A DNA stretch of 64,000 bases from the NCBI GenBank assembly GCA_019416455.1, contig DXXG01000028.1, forward strand, positions 372,001 through 436,000, read 5' to 3'. The stretch's first letter is position 1. The number at the start of each line of letters is the position of its first letter. Of the stretch, positions 8,903-17,037 are shown piece by piece. The translations under genes were made by a program, and so were the position numbers. The stretch comes from Clostridiales bacterium (GTDB lineage: Bacteria > Bacillota > Clostridia > Oscillospirales > Acutalibacteraceae). Under the pieces are notes generated by a model, which was not told the DNA's origin, ran no database searches, and worked only from the letters and a program-made list of their open reading frames with translations.

Positions 8903-10426
8903 CTGGTCCTTTATGCCCGGAAATCGGTAGAACGCGAAAACAGCATCAGTTGTGAAACACAAATCGAATATTGCAAAATGATGATAAAGCCTGAAGAACG
9001 GGAAGAAAAGACAGTCATCTTTATAGACAACGGTTTCTCCGGTGGCAACGTCAACCGGGATGGATTCCAGAAAATGATGAAACTTGTCCGTAAGGGGAAA
9101 GTCAGCAAGGTGATCGTTTACAAGCTGGACCGTATCAGCCGTTCCTTATCAGACTTCATGAACATCCTTCAGGAGTTCAAGGCGCATAAAGTGGAATTTG
9201 TCTCCTCTCAGGAGTCCTTTGACACCTCCTCCCCCTACGGGGACTTGATTGTCAAGATCCTAATGGTATTCGCGGAATTCGAGCGGACTTCCATCATCAA
9301 CCGAGTCTCTCAGGCCTACGCCCACCGCAGTGAGATGGGGTTCTACATGGGTGGGCGTCAACCTTATGGATTTGAGCTGGTTCCCACCGTCCTACACAAC
9401 ATCAAAACCAAAAAGCTGGAGCCTATCCCCTCTCAGGCTCAGCAGGTGCGGTATATTTTTGAAATCTATGCCCAAGAGTCAATCTCCCTGCGTAAGCTAT
9501 TGAACCGTTTGGTTACAGAGGGAAAGCAGCCGCTAGACGGCAGCCACTGGACAACATCAAAACTTTCCACGCTCCTTAAAAACCCCATTTACGTCAAGGC
9601 TGATTCCGACGTGTACGACTATTTTGATCGCCACGGAACTCAAATCATCAGCGACCTATCCCTGTTCACTGGAGAAAACGGAGCACAGCTCTACGGCCGC
9701 ACGAAACACGACTCCGCAAATCCAGACTGGTCGGATATGAAGTTAGTGGTTCTATCCCATCCCGGGATCGTAGACTCCCACATCTGGCTCAAATGCCAGC
9801 AAAAGTTGGAGAAGAACCGAAAAATCACCAACAGTTACAGCAATCCCACCAGCTGGCTGGCCGGAAAGATCGTGTGCGCGAAATGCGGCCACACCATGAC
9901 CACCATCAAGGGTAAAGCCAACCATAACGGCGAAGTGCGCCGGTACTTTAACTGTACAGGAAAAACTCACAAGAAGATCTGCACGGGACCAAAGATGTCC
10001 ATTTATGCAGAGGACCTGGAAAACATGGTATATGACTGTATCGCTGAGAAATTGGCAGACTTGAAAGAAGTTGGTCATCACACCCGTAAAGAGGATCGTG
10101 GGGAGATCAACGATCTAAAACTGAAAATCAAGGCGGTTGAACAATCTGAGAAACAACTGGCAGATACCATGCTGACTTCCGCGATCAACCAGGATCTGTT
10201 GGCCATCGCCAACCAGAAAGCCACCCAATTAAAACAGGATCGACTGGCCTTGCAAACGCGTCTCAAAGAACTGGAAAATCTGGAACAGGAAACAAGCGTT
10301 ACCGTCAATTTAGCAAAGGCCTGGGCTGGCGCTGACTACACCAGGAAAAAGGCGGTTGCCATGATCATGATCCACAAGATCCTGATCCAGGAGGACGGTA
10401 CCACACAGATTATTTGGAACATATAA
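8903..10426 (+). CDS. Large serine recombinase (start codon abnormal)
   Basis: The protein has a resolvase/invertase catalytic domain (KVIVYKLDRISRSLSDF, then the EFERTSI motif), a 'recombinase' domain, a zinc ribbon (CAKCGHTMTT with paired Cys about 30 residues later) and a C-terminal coiled coil. The catalytic serine of the Y-A-R-K-S motif lies at codon 8924-8926, upstream of the first ATG at 8978. The frame is open back to 8867 with no ATG, GTG or TTG. I place the start provisionally at CTG 8903, about 11 nt after AGGGGG at 8886-8891; the alternative is a lost start. From 8903 it would be 507 residues. It could catalyse integration or excision between att sites; I found no interrupted gene beside it. 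Confidence 0.8.
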   Translation: MVLYARKSVERENSISCETQIEYCKMMIKPEEREEKTVIFIDNGFSGGNVNRDGFQKMMKLVRKGKVSKVIVYKLDRISRSLSDFMNILQEFKAHKVEFVSSQESFDTSSPYGDLIVKILMVFAEFERTSIINRVSQAYAHRSEMGFYMGGRQPYGFELVPTVLHNIKTKKLEPIPSQAQQVRYIFEIYAQESISLRKLLNRLVTEGKQPLDGSHWTTSKLSTLLKNPIYVKADSDVYDYFDRHGTQIISDLSLFTGENGAQLYGRTKHDSANPDWSDMKLVVLSHPGIVDSHIWLKCQQKLEKNRKITNSYSNPTSWLAGKIVCAKCGHTMTTIKGKANHNGEVRRYFNCTGKTHKKICTGPKMSIYAEDLENMVYDCIAEKLADLKEVGHHTRKEDRGEINDLKLKIKAVEQSEKQLADTMLTSAINQDLLAIANQKATQLKQDRLALQTRLKELENLEQETSVTVNLAKAWAGADYTRKKAVAMIMIHKILIQEDGTTQIIWNI

Positions 10427-10428
10427 AA

Positions 10429-10456
10429 ACAGCCAAGGCAATCGCACCTTGGCTGT
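10429..10456. terminator. Bidirectional terminator between recombinase and hypothetical gene
   Basis: Perfect stem ACAGCCAAGG (10429-10438) and CCTTGGCTGT (10447-10456) with an 8-base loop. It is followed by CTTTTATTT rightward and by TTTTTATATG when read leftward, so it can serve both converging genes. Confidence 0.88.
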
Positions 10457-10500
10457 CTTTTATTTATCGGGAGAAATCGAACCATTTTCCCTGCTGGATA

Positions 10501-11016
10501 TCATGCCAAAGCGGAAAAAGATTCTTTTACATAGGAATAAAAATCTTCCATGGTAAAATCGGCAGGCAACCCTACCAAATCGGCTTTGCCTGCCTGGATA
10601 TGCTCTTTATTCAGCTGGAGCCACGCCACAAACATTTCCGGATCATTTTGCCGTTTATCTTCCACCCACTTTTGGCCCTCTTCTTTCAAGAAAGTCAGTC
10701 TTTCACCAAAAGACAGGTTCATGCTGTCGGCCTGATCCAAACTCCATTCCAGATGCTCATTAAAGCTTTCCATGGTTTCACTCATAATGGTCCATGCCCT
10801 TGGAATCTCACAGGTGATCTCTTCGGGAACGTCCAGCGTGACCTGGCTCTGTTCCTGAGATAGTTCCAGCCTATCATACTGAGCCGCCTGTCCCGTAGTT
10901 TGTGCGCCTTCAACAGCTGTCTGCAAAGAAGTTCCGTCAGAAAGCTTATTTGATGCAGTAAACTTGGTATAGGATTCTATCATCCCCGGATAGGTGTTGT
11001 TTACTGAGTTTACCAT
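10501..11016 (-). CDS. Hypothetical protein, 171 residues
   Basis: A soluble, acidic protein starting MVNSVNNTYPGMIESYTKF with no signal peptide, membrane segment or cysteine cluster. The C-terminal half is rich in Trp, Glu and Lys and predicted helical (FNEHLEWSLDQADSMNLSF, FLKEEGQKWVEDKRQNDPE). Its N-terminus of small polar residues resembles short proteins of the flagellar/FlxA-like type seen in Clostridia, but I cannot assign it. It faces the recombinase and shares a terminator with it. Codon use and length support a real gene. Confidence 0.6.
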   Translation of the reverse strand: MVNSVNNTYPGMIESYTKFTASNKLSDGTSLQTAVEGAQTTGQAAQYDRLELSQEQSQVTLDVPEEITCEIPRAWTIMSETMESFNEHLEWSLDQADSMNLSFGERLTFLKEEGQKWVEDKRQNDPEMFVAWLQLNKEHIQAGKADLVGLPADFTMEDFYSYVKESFSALA

Positions 11017-11299
11017 TTATATTCACATCCCTTTTCAGACAGCCTCGTACAGAAAAACTCTATCGGTTCAGTTACGATGTCATATAATTTATCGGGCAAA
11101 TTTCAAAAAAATTAAGAAGGTATTCCATCATCCCATGCAAAGAAATTGAAACTAGGATGTATTCCAGTTCCGTCATATTTTCAAGTGGTTCAACGTTCTG
11201 GAACAGACACCCGCGTTTTTTGATATTGCGCAAAAGTATCGAGAGAAAACGATCTCCTGAACGGGATCTAACGTGAACCCACAAAAAAATGGCACAAAA
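11017..11299. other. Intergenic region upstream of the 171-residue gene
   Basis: About 280 bp with no convincing gene. A 70-codon leftward frame at 11072-11284 lacks a ribosome site and family features. The stretch presumably holds the promoter of the leftward gene starting at 11016. Confidence 0.4.
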
Positions 11300-11331
11300 A
11301 AAGCCCAGGAATCACATGATCTCTGGGCTTT
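11300..11331 (-). terminator. Terminator of the HExxH protein gene
   Basis: AAAGCCCAG (11300-11308) pairs with CTGGGCTTT (11323-11331). Read leftward the stem is followed by a run of T (TTTTTTTGTG), six bases after the stop codon at 11337. Confidence 0.85.
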
Positions 11332-11336
11332 CTCTT

Positions 11337-12014
11337 TTAAGCAACGGCAAAGAAGGGGGTACGACCATCTTGACGGGTTGGGTCAAAAGCCGGTTGTTCT
11401 TGGACTGCACGGGTACTGGTACGGGTAGTACCACCGGACACATAGACTTTACCACACTCCGGACAGATTGCCGTGTGATAGGTAACCGACTGGGAGACCA
11501 CCTCCCTGCCTTCTCTCTGCGCCTTGGCCTGCTCTCGTACTACATGTTCCTGTTCGTGGCCACGCACAGCAGAAGCGGCTTGATCCGGGTCCACATTGGT
11601 AGGAGTTTTGAAAGACACGCCCGGGTCATCGGAACCATCCTGATATTTTCTCTCTTTGCAGGTCTGGCACTCTCCCTCCTCCATGACTTCTTGTGCGGAT
11701 TTGGATTTTTCCACTTCCGCGTTCAGTTCGTCCTGGCTGAGATAGTGAATACGGCTGCGCACGGCCATCTCCACAGGGTCAACACCCTCCTGGTAATTGG
11801 ACAGCGCCGCCGCGCCGGTCAACGTAACAGCGCTGGGCTGTTCCCGGCTCACGGTGGGAGCAGCAGTCACCGGGGTCACCGGTTGATCCGTAGCCGAGGG
11901 CTGGGCACGGGATACCGCGACCTGCTCTCTATGGTTTGCGGCAGCCGTCCTTCCCCAATAGGAATTGGACGCGCCCCAACCTACTCCATATAGGCCAACC
12001 ATATGTTGCACCAC
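11337..12014 (-). CDS. Conserved Firmicutes protein with CxxC, HEQEH and CPEC motifs
   Basis: A 225-residue protein with a Pro/Ser/Thr/Ala-rich, low-complexity N-terminal half and a conserved C-terminal domain. In order that domain has ECQTCKERKYQDGSDDPGVS (CxxC then KYQDGSD), an AVRGHEQEHV helix with a zinc-protease-like HExxH, and AICPECGKVYVSGGTT. I recall this arrangement in many uncharacterised clostridial proteins, sometimes called SprA-related. The HExxH and the two Cys pairs suggest metal binding; protease activity is unproven. A decayed second copy lies at 22208-22455 beside cotJC. Confidence 0.65.
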   Translation of the reverse strand: MVQHMVGLYGVGWGASNSYWGRTAAANHREQVAVSRAQPSATDQPVTPVTAAPTVSREQPSAVTLTGAAALSNYQEGVDPVEMAVRSRIHYLSQDELNAEVEKSKSAQEVMEEGECQTCKERKYQDGSDDPGVSFKTPTNVDPDQAASAVRGHEQEHVVREQAKAQREGREVVSQSVTYHTAICPECGKVYVSGGTTRTSTRAVQEQPAFDPTRQDGRTPFFAVA

Positions 12015-12036
12015 CTTTACTTCCTCTATTATTTTT

Positions 12037-12064
12037 ATTATACCGTAAAACCGGATTCTTGCAA
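12037..12064 (-). promoter_or_regulatory. Candidate promoter of the HExxH protein gene
   Basis: Leftward TTGCAA (12064-12059) and TATAAT (12042-12037) with 16-bp spacing, just upstream of an AGGAAG ribosome region and the ATG at 12014. Confidence 0.5.
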
Positions 12065-12642
12065 GGGCAGCAGAAAAATTTTCACATATTTTGCTGGATC
12101 GTGAGGTACCGTCAAGAACAATACAAAGAGGTGGTCTGCCAGTAGAGAAAGTTTGTTACCTGCCACCCGGTCCACTTCTTGCCCTTCTTTCACTCTATTT
12201 CTTTGCAGAACACTTTCCTGCGATATTTCGGCGCAAAAACGATGTGGTTTCTGTAACTCCACCTTGTAAGCAAAAAATTATTTACGCCATTCATCGCCGA
12301 ATACTTCCCTTTGCTTTTCCTGTGTACGCCCTTCGGCAGAAGCCTTTTCAAGAATCACTTTCCAAACGAACAGTTTTCTTACGATACGAAAGGACTCCCC
12401 AAACGGGAAGCCCTTTTCTTCTTACGAAACACTTCTTTATTCAAATTCCTGTGCTTTTTTAATTCTCTCAATGCTCACACTGCAATAACCAGTATAAAAT
12501 TGATCAATAAAGCCAGCTTAGAACTTCGCAGCTCCTCCCCTACTTTTTCTTACCGAAAAAAACATCCCAATGATCCAGAGAAATCCCTATGTAAAGCGAA
12601 GCGAAACAGAAACACTGTTCTGTTATAGCTTTAGTGGTGAAA
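12065..12642. other. Gene-free stretch of about 580 bp
   Basis: No frame here shows a ribosome site, family motif or sensible composition. A weak hairpin at 12388-12417 (GAAAGG-type stem closing with CCTTTTC and a T-rich tail) could end transcription, but I see no gene reading into it from the left. Read leftward it may act after the arsR gene. Confidence 0.4.
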
Positions 12643-12933
12643 TCAATCGCAAAATTCCTGCTTCAGGTAGGCCATTAGGCCGTATAGCCGCTCATCCGTT
12701 ATGGAATATCGGAGATATTGCCCCTGCTTTTCTGATGCGACAAAAGAAACACTGCGCAATTTATTGAGATGCTGCGAGAGCGCAGGAGCGCTGATGTTTG
12801 GAACAGCTTCTGCCAATTCTCCCACAGTCATTGGCCGTTCCAAGAGTTCACACAGGATCCGCAAGCGGTTTTCGTTGGAAAGCACACTCAAAAGCTGCGC
12901 AACATACTGTGCCTTTTTCTGAAGCTCATCCAT
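12643..12933 (-). CDS. ArsR-family transcriptional regulator
   Basis: A 96-residue winged-helix repressor starting MDELQKKAQYVAQLLSVLSN. The motif NENRLRILCELL (residues 20-31) and the recognition helix region SAPALSQHLNKLR are classical for ArsR. I start at 12933 because GGAGG lies 8 nt upstream; the longer frame overlaps the preceding gene. The classical ELCVCDL metal site is absent; only Cys28 in RILCELL and one near the C-terminus remain, so it may sense redox state or another ligand. It ends an operon with a ferredoxin and an Fe-S membrane protein and probably represses the operon through the palindrome over its promoter. Confidence 0.85.
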   Translation of the reverse strand: MDELQKKAQYVAQLLSVLSNENRLRILCELLERPMTVGELAEAVPNISAPALSQHLNKLRSVSFVASEKQGQYLRYSITDERLYGLMAYLKQEFCD

Positions 12934-13570
12934 TGCGACATCCTCCATCATTGCAAGAAGCACAATTGCCACCACAGGAAGAAGGCAGCGGAGTACCGCG
13001 GTTACGGATCTTACAGATCCACTGTGTCATGGTACCCATAGGGCAGAACACACACCAGGTGCGCGGCTGGAACAAAAACATAACAATGAGGCCAATTAGG
13101 GTAGAAGTCAGCATCAGGCTATAAAATCCGAAGGCAAACTGAGCGACCCAAGGCGCTACAATCGTTCCATGGTATGCCCAGTGCCAAGGGACTCGGAAAG
13201 TCCAGAACAATTTGATAGTCTGGCCCAGCGTCTGCCCACCAGAACCAACCAGATAAGTTACCCAAAGCATCTGGAAGAACATGACGAAAAAGAAAATAAG
13301 AAACCCATAGCGGAACCATTTGCTCCCCATCCAACGAGGGGTTGGGCGATTTCTGGACAATTTGAGTTTCTTGCCCAACAGAGTCAGAAATTGCCCACGG
13401 TCACAAAATCGATTACAATACAGCTTGGAACCACTAAATATGGAAATCAACAATGGTGTGCAGAAAAAAATAAGACCCAGCCATGCAAACAGGATATTGA
13501 AAAAGCCCAACGCAAAGTAAATTGGGGTTACTATCCAGAGGTAATCATACCAATGACGTGATTGCTTCAT
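12926..13570 (-). CDS. Membrane 4Fe-4S-type electron-transfer protein (NapH/YccM-like)
   Basis: A 214-residue protein with about five hydrophobic helices. Two cysteine clusters face the cytoplasm in family models: CNRFCDRG after the second helix (residues 52-59) and CVFCPMG after the last (near residue 175), followed by a Cys/Gly-rich tail ending CNDGGCRNG. Such NapH/NosR/YccM-like modules pass electrons between quinones or flavoproteins and soluble ferredoxins. It overlaps the ferredoxin gene upstream by 4 bp and the arsR gene downstream by 8 bp, so the three are translationally coupled. Confidence 0.72.
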   Translation of the reverse strand: MKQSRHWYDYLWIVTPIYFALGFFNILFAWLGLIFFCTPLLISIFSGSKLYCNRFCDRGQFLTLLGKKLKLSRNRPTPRWMGSKWFRYGFLIFFFVMFFQMLWVTYLVGSGGQTLGQTIKLFWTFRVPWHWAYHGTIVAPWVAQFAFGFYSLMLTSTLIGLIVMFLFQPRTWCVFCPMGTMTQWICKIRNRGTPLPSSCGGNCASCNDGGCRNG

Positions 13571-13773
13571 AGAGATCCCTCCCTATTTTTTACATCAATG
13601 GCCCCGGCTGGACACTCTTTTTGGCAAAGACCACATCCCACGCAAAGAGAGACATCTACCAATGCCTGAATTCCCTTCCATACGGTAATTGCACTTCTAG
13701 GACAGACTTTACAACAACTGCCACATGCAACACAGCGATCACCGTTGACAAATGCCAATCGTTTGGCTGGCAT
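13567..13773 (-). CDS. 2[4Fe-4S] ferredoxin
   Basis: A 68-residue protein with two classical CxxCxxCxxxCP motifs: CVACGSCCKVCP and CVGCGLCQKECP. It starts at ATG 13773 with AAGGAGG seven bases upstream. It is the first gene of the ferredoxin/membrane Fe-S/ArsR operon and is presumably the soluble electron partner of the next gene product. Confidence 0.88.
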   Translation of the reverse strand: MPAKRLAFVNGDRCVACGSCCKVCPRSAITVWKGIQALVDVSLCVGCGLCQKECPAGAIDVKNREGSL

Positions 13774-13791
13774 AAAAAAACCTCCTTGACA

Positions 13792-13817
13792 ATTAAGTAG
13801 TTCATTAATTACTTAAT
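13792..13817. promoter_or_regulatory. Candidate ArsR operator palindrome
   Basis: Perfect 8-bp inverted repeat ATTAAGTA (13792-13799) and TACTTAAT (13810-13817) with a 10-bp centre. It overlaps the -10 element and the start of transcription, the usual place for ArsR-type autorepression. Confidence 0.65.
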
Positions 13818-13843
13818 ATACAGAGTGTCCGCTGGTTTGTCAA
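13815..13843 (-). promoter_or_regulatory. Sigma-A promoter of the ferredoxin/arsR operon
   Basis: Consensus TTGACA (13843-13838), 17 bp, then TATATT (13820-13815), about 40 bp before the ferredoxin ATG. Confidence 0.75.
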
Positions 13844-14254
13844 GGGGAATTCCCCCCACATCCCACGCAAAACCACTTCTGATTTCCAATCGGTTCTTGG
13901 ACAATCAAGTGGGCAACGTGTGAATATTCCACCCCAAGACAGACAACTTAGGATGAATAAACCCAGTAATAGATATTCCCTCAAAGCAGGTCTTCAGTAC
14001 GCCAAGTCATCTTTCTTCGGTGAAAAGTTTCTCCCTATCCAGACTATGGCCACAGAGCCACTGGAAACGCCTGACCTCGCCGCCGACCTTTGACCGCTTC
14101 TCGTTTAGTTGTACAACCTTTGGCGTGTTTCAATACGCTGGAACTCCGGTTTGTTGTCTCTTGTTAAAGAGATTTTTTACGAGCCTTGAGAATAATTCCT
14201 AGAGACCGCACAGAATACTGCCTTATTCTCTTTCTCTTGCCCTTTCAGACACCA
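13844..14254. other. Gene-free stretch, possible decayed ORF
   Basis: No intact gene is seen. Read leftward, about 14035-14150 translates without stops as a Lys/Glu-rich segment including NEKRSKVGGEVRRF and ending at a TGA, with no start or ribosome site. I cannot assign it; it may be a decayed gene. Confidence 0.35.
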
Positions 14255-15130
14255 TTAAATCTGGGCGTCGGTACCTTTGGGCGGCGTGGTGGACAATATT
14301 TTTTTATAACTGGTGGGACTGATTCCCAGCTGATTTTTAAAGGTGCGAGAAAAATGACACAGGTCTGAAAAACCTAGCATATAGGCAATCTCGTTCATGG
14401 ATAATTTAGGGTCTGCCAGCAGTTTCCGGGCAAGCTGTATCTTGCGGAATAAAACAAATTGCATAGGAGAGGTGTTAAAATATTTTTTGAACAACTTGCT
14501 GAAGTAAAATTTACTCATGTGCAGTTCTCCACTCAGTTCTTCCAACGTGATCTTTTCACAGATGTGATTGTCAATAAACTGAGTGACTGTATCCACAAAC
14601 CAAGAGTTCGCTTTCCGGTCGGACATATGGATCTGGCTAAGATATGGCTTTGTGATTTCAAGAACCGTGGTGTAGAGAAGAGAGGAAAGATCATACTCAA
14701 AATCATCCAAATGACGATTGGTGATCTCAAAACACTGATAGACCTTCTGGGTGATCGTATCGTCTAAAAAAATAATGGGAAGGCATTGGTGAATGTATAA
14801 AGAATTGAGCAACGGAGTAAGCATCTTAGAGCGAAAATGAAAGAAAACAAAATGGGCTGTGTCCACTTTATCTGTATAGTACCTATGATGGTCTGTGAGT
14901 TTCATAAAGATCCCCTGACCTTTTTTCAATGTATGTTTGACGCCATACTGTTCCACGTAAAAGGTCCCTTGAATGACACAGAGCACCAGATTATTGTCAA
15001 AGGTTTTTCGATCATAGAAAAAGTCACTTGCAGATTGATACCCCATTCCATCCGATACGATCAAAGTATCCTCTGCAAATTTTGACGGTGTATAGAAAAA
15101 GCTGTAGTTGACATAGTCCGAACGATCCAT
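14255..15130 (-). CDS. AraC-family transcriptional regulator
   Basis: A 291-residue regulator with an N-terminal cupin-like ligand domain and a C-terminal double helix-turn-helix (ITLEELSGELHMSKFYFSKL, then LSMNEIAYMLGFSDLCHFSR). I start at ATG 15130 because GGAGG lies six bases upstream; the 24 extra residues of the longer frame look non-coding. It is divergent from the UroD-fold gene at 15412 across about 280 bp and probably controls it. The ligand is unknown. Confidence 0.85.
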   Translation of the reverse strand: MDRSDYVNYSFFYTPSKFAEDTLIVSDGMGYQSASDFFYDRKTFDNNLVLCVIQGTFYVEQYGVKHTLKKGQGIFMKLTDHHRYYTDKVDTAHFVFFHFRSKMLTPLLNSLYIHQCLPIIFLDDTITQKVYQCFEITNRHLDDFEYDLSSLLYTTVLEITKPYLSQIHMSDRKANSWFVDTVTQFIDNHICEKITLEELSGELHMSKFYFSKLFKKYFNTSPMQFVLFRKIQLARKLLADPKLSMNEIAYMLGFSDLCHFSRTFKNQLGISPTSYKKILSTTPPKGTDAQI

Positions 15131-15411
15131 CCGGCACCTCCAGAACAAGAATGTACAAAAAACAGTGCAAGGATCTTCTATGCTTTTTGCGGTAGAAGTC
15201 ATATAATTCTAATATAACGGTAATCCAGAAAAAATCAATGGTTTTTTCTGGTTATTTTCGCAAAATAAGGTTTTTTAAATCAATTCATATCAATCGCGCA
15301 TATGTAATTTGAAAAATCTTGTCTTTTGAGATACCCTCAGGTTCTCCATAGCAAGAAACCACAAGGGCGTTAACAAAAAGGCTTTTTGTCACAACCAAAG
15401 GGAGTGAAAAA

Positions 15412-16653
15412 ATGAAATACACCAAAGAACAACAAGTACTCCGCAAACTAACTTCTCAGTATGCCGAATGCGCTGCCGACCCAAAAAACATGCAGAAACT
15501 CGCACTTCATCGCAGTGTCAATGATCTCAAGCAGATCCGTCCCATTGTGTTCATCGATGAAATACCATGGAATGAAATGAATCACGATGGATCCCTGACT
15601 TTGGAATGTGAAGATCCTGTTTTCCGCAGGTATGAGGAAACCCTGCGCAGAAAACTGTATCAATGGAAGTATTTCCCCGCAGACATGGTCTTGGAACCTT
15701 ACATCGGAGTACAAAAAAAGATCCATTCCACCGGTATCGGCGTAGAGATCCGGGATGAGATCCGTGTGACAGAATCGGATAACAATATTGTTTCGCACAA
15801 ATATATATCTCAGTTTGAAACGGAAAAAGATCTCTCAAAGCTTCACAACACGGTCATTACTTATGATGAGTCAGCGACAAACGCCGAGTTTCAGAAGATC
15901 GGTGAGATTTTGGGGGATCTGCTCCCTGTGAAAAAAGTGGGAGAGGCAACCGGATATTCTTTGGGTTGCAAATCCTGGGATATCATCGCTAGCTGTATGG
16001 ACTTGGACACCTTGCTCTGTAATTTGATCGATGAACCAGAATTCATGCACGCCCTGGCAAAAAAACTTGCTGATATTTTCCTGGACACCATCCGCCAATA
16101 TGAAGAATTAAACCTCCTGGACGCCGATACCCTATATCTTCACAGTACAGCTGCCACTATTTCGGGACTGGGTCCTGTGGACAGAGAACATGTCACCGCT
16201 AAAAACGTTTGGGGCCGTGGATTGGCTCAGATCTTTTCGACGGTGTCGCCGAATATGCACGACGAATTCGACATCACCTATATGAAAGAAGCTATGGCTC
16301 CCTTTGGCGCCGTCTACTATGGATGTTGTGAGCCGTTGGATAAAAAAATCGATATTCTCCGACAAATTCCTAATTTGAGAAAGATCTCCATTTCTCCGTG
16401 GGCTGACATCAACATTGCGGCAGAAGCGATCCAAAAAGATTACGTTGCATCTGTAAAACCCAATCCCGCAAACGTAGCCTGTGATAGCCTGGATGAGCAA
16501 ATTATCCGCAAAGAACTGGAAAAGATCCTACACGCCTGTGAAAAAAATGGGTGCGCTTTTGAGCTGGTGCTGAAAGATATCAGCACCGTCAAACACCATC
16601 CCGAAAATCTTATGAAGTGGGAAAAGATCGCTATGGAGATGGTAGGGGGCTGA
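15412..16653 (+). CDS. Uroporphyrinogen decarboxylase-fold protein (UroD/methyltransferase superfamily)
   Basis: A 413-residue soluble protein with an AGGGAG-type ribosome site. The pattern in the second half (EATGYSLGCKSWDII, then GAVYYGCCEPLDKKIDIL and RKISISPWADI) fits UroD-like barrels, which include heme-pathway decarboxylases and cobalamin-dependent MtaA/CmuA-type methyltransferases. In a gut anaerobe with no heme genes nearby, a methyltransferase-like role in methoxylated or methylated substrate use is more likely, but the corrinoid protein partner is absent here. It stands alone, divergent from an AraC regulator and followed by a strong terminator. Confidence 0.65.
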   Translation: MKYTKEQQVLRKLTSQYAECAADPKNMQKLALHRSVNDLKQIRPIVFIDEIPWNEMNHDGSLTLECEDPVFRRYEETLRRKLYQWKYFPADMVLEPYIGVQKKIHSTGIGVEIRDEIRVTESDNNIVSHKYISQFETEKDLSKLHNTVITYDESATNAEFQKIGEILGDLLPVKKVGEATGYSLGCKSWDIIASCMDLDTLLCNLIDEPEFMHALAKKLADIFLDTIRQYEELNLLDADTLYLHSTAATISGLGPVDREHVTAKNVWGRGLAQIFSTVSPNMHDEFDITYMKEAMAPFGAVYYGCCEPLDKKIDILRQIPNLRKISISPWADINIAAEAIQKDYVASVKPNPANVACDSLDEQIIRKELEKILHACEKNGCAFELVLKDISTVKHHPENLMKWEKIAMEMVGG

Positions 16654-16673
16654 TAGTTCCGGATCCATGAAAA

Positions 16674-16705
16674 AATCCCCTGTAGGCGGCGACCTACAGG
16701 GGATT
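16674..16705 (+). terminator. Terminator after the UroD-fold gene
   Basis: Perfect 13-bp stem AATCCCCTGTAGG (16674-16686) and its complement (16693-16705) around CGGCGA, followed by CATTTTTG. Confidence 0.9.
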
Positions 16706-17037
16706 CATTTTTGCTTAAATTCGTGTGATTTGCTTCACTCAAGCAGGCGATTTTAGTAGAACGCTGTATCCCTTGGCAGGAATGGGATACAGCCTTTTGA
16801 CAAGCCATGGAACCTTCCGATTTTCTCCAAACAGTACTCCGCCACAAATAAAAACAAAGGAGCGCCTGTTCATGACTGGTCATGCTGTTGCATACCTGCG
16901 TGGACATTTCAACACCTATCGATCAGGAAATATGCTGTGATTTCACTCATATCCTTGAGAGAGGAACCGCTCTGACTGGAAATCTGCTTTTACAGCGTTG
17001 CACGGCATAGAGCGCCGGGTCCTTTATGACAGTAACA
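16706..17037. other. Gene-free stretch with a second inverted repeat
   Basis: About 330 bp without a supported gene. GCTGTATCCC (16763-16772) and GGGATACAGC (16784-16793) form a perfect 10-bp stem followed by CTTTTG, possibly a second weak terminator. The remainder lies downstream of the leftward surface-protein gene. Confidence 0.45.

Noticed and set aside
8224..10500. First recombinase as the inserted half of another interrupted gene
   Set aside because: I looked for split genes and paired attachment sites on both sides; neighbouring genes appear complete and no repeated core was found.
11072..11284. Leftward 70-codon frame
   Set aside because: No ribosome site, no recognisable motif, and it sits in a region that must hold a promoter.
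12091..12628. Several overlapping rightward frames of 65-123 codons
   Set aside because: Composition is unlike protein (Pro/Phe/Arg-rich), there is no ribosome site, and frames overlap each other.
14035..14150. Leftward open stretch rich in Lys and Glu
   Set aside because: Looks coding-like but lacks a start and ribosome site and matches nothing I recognise; left as a possible decayed fragment.
16763..16793. Inverted repeat as an insertion-sequence end
   Set aside because: There is no transposase and no second copy nearby; it reads better as a weak terminator.
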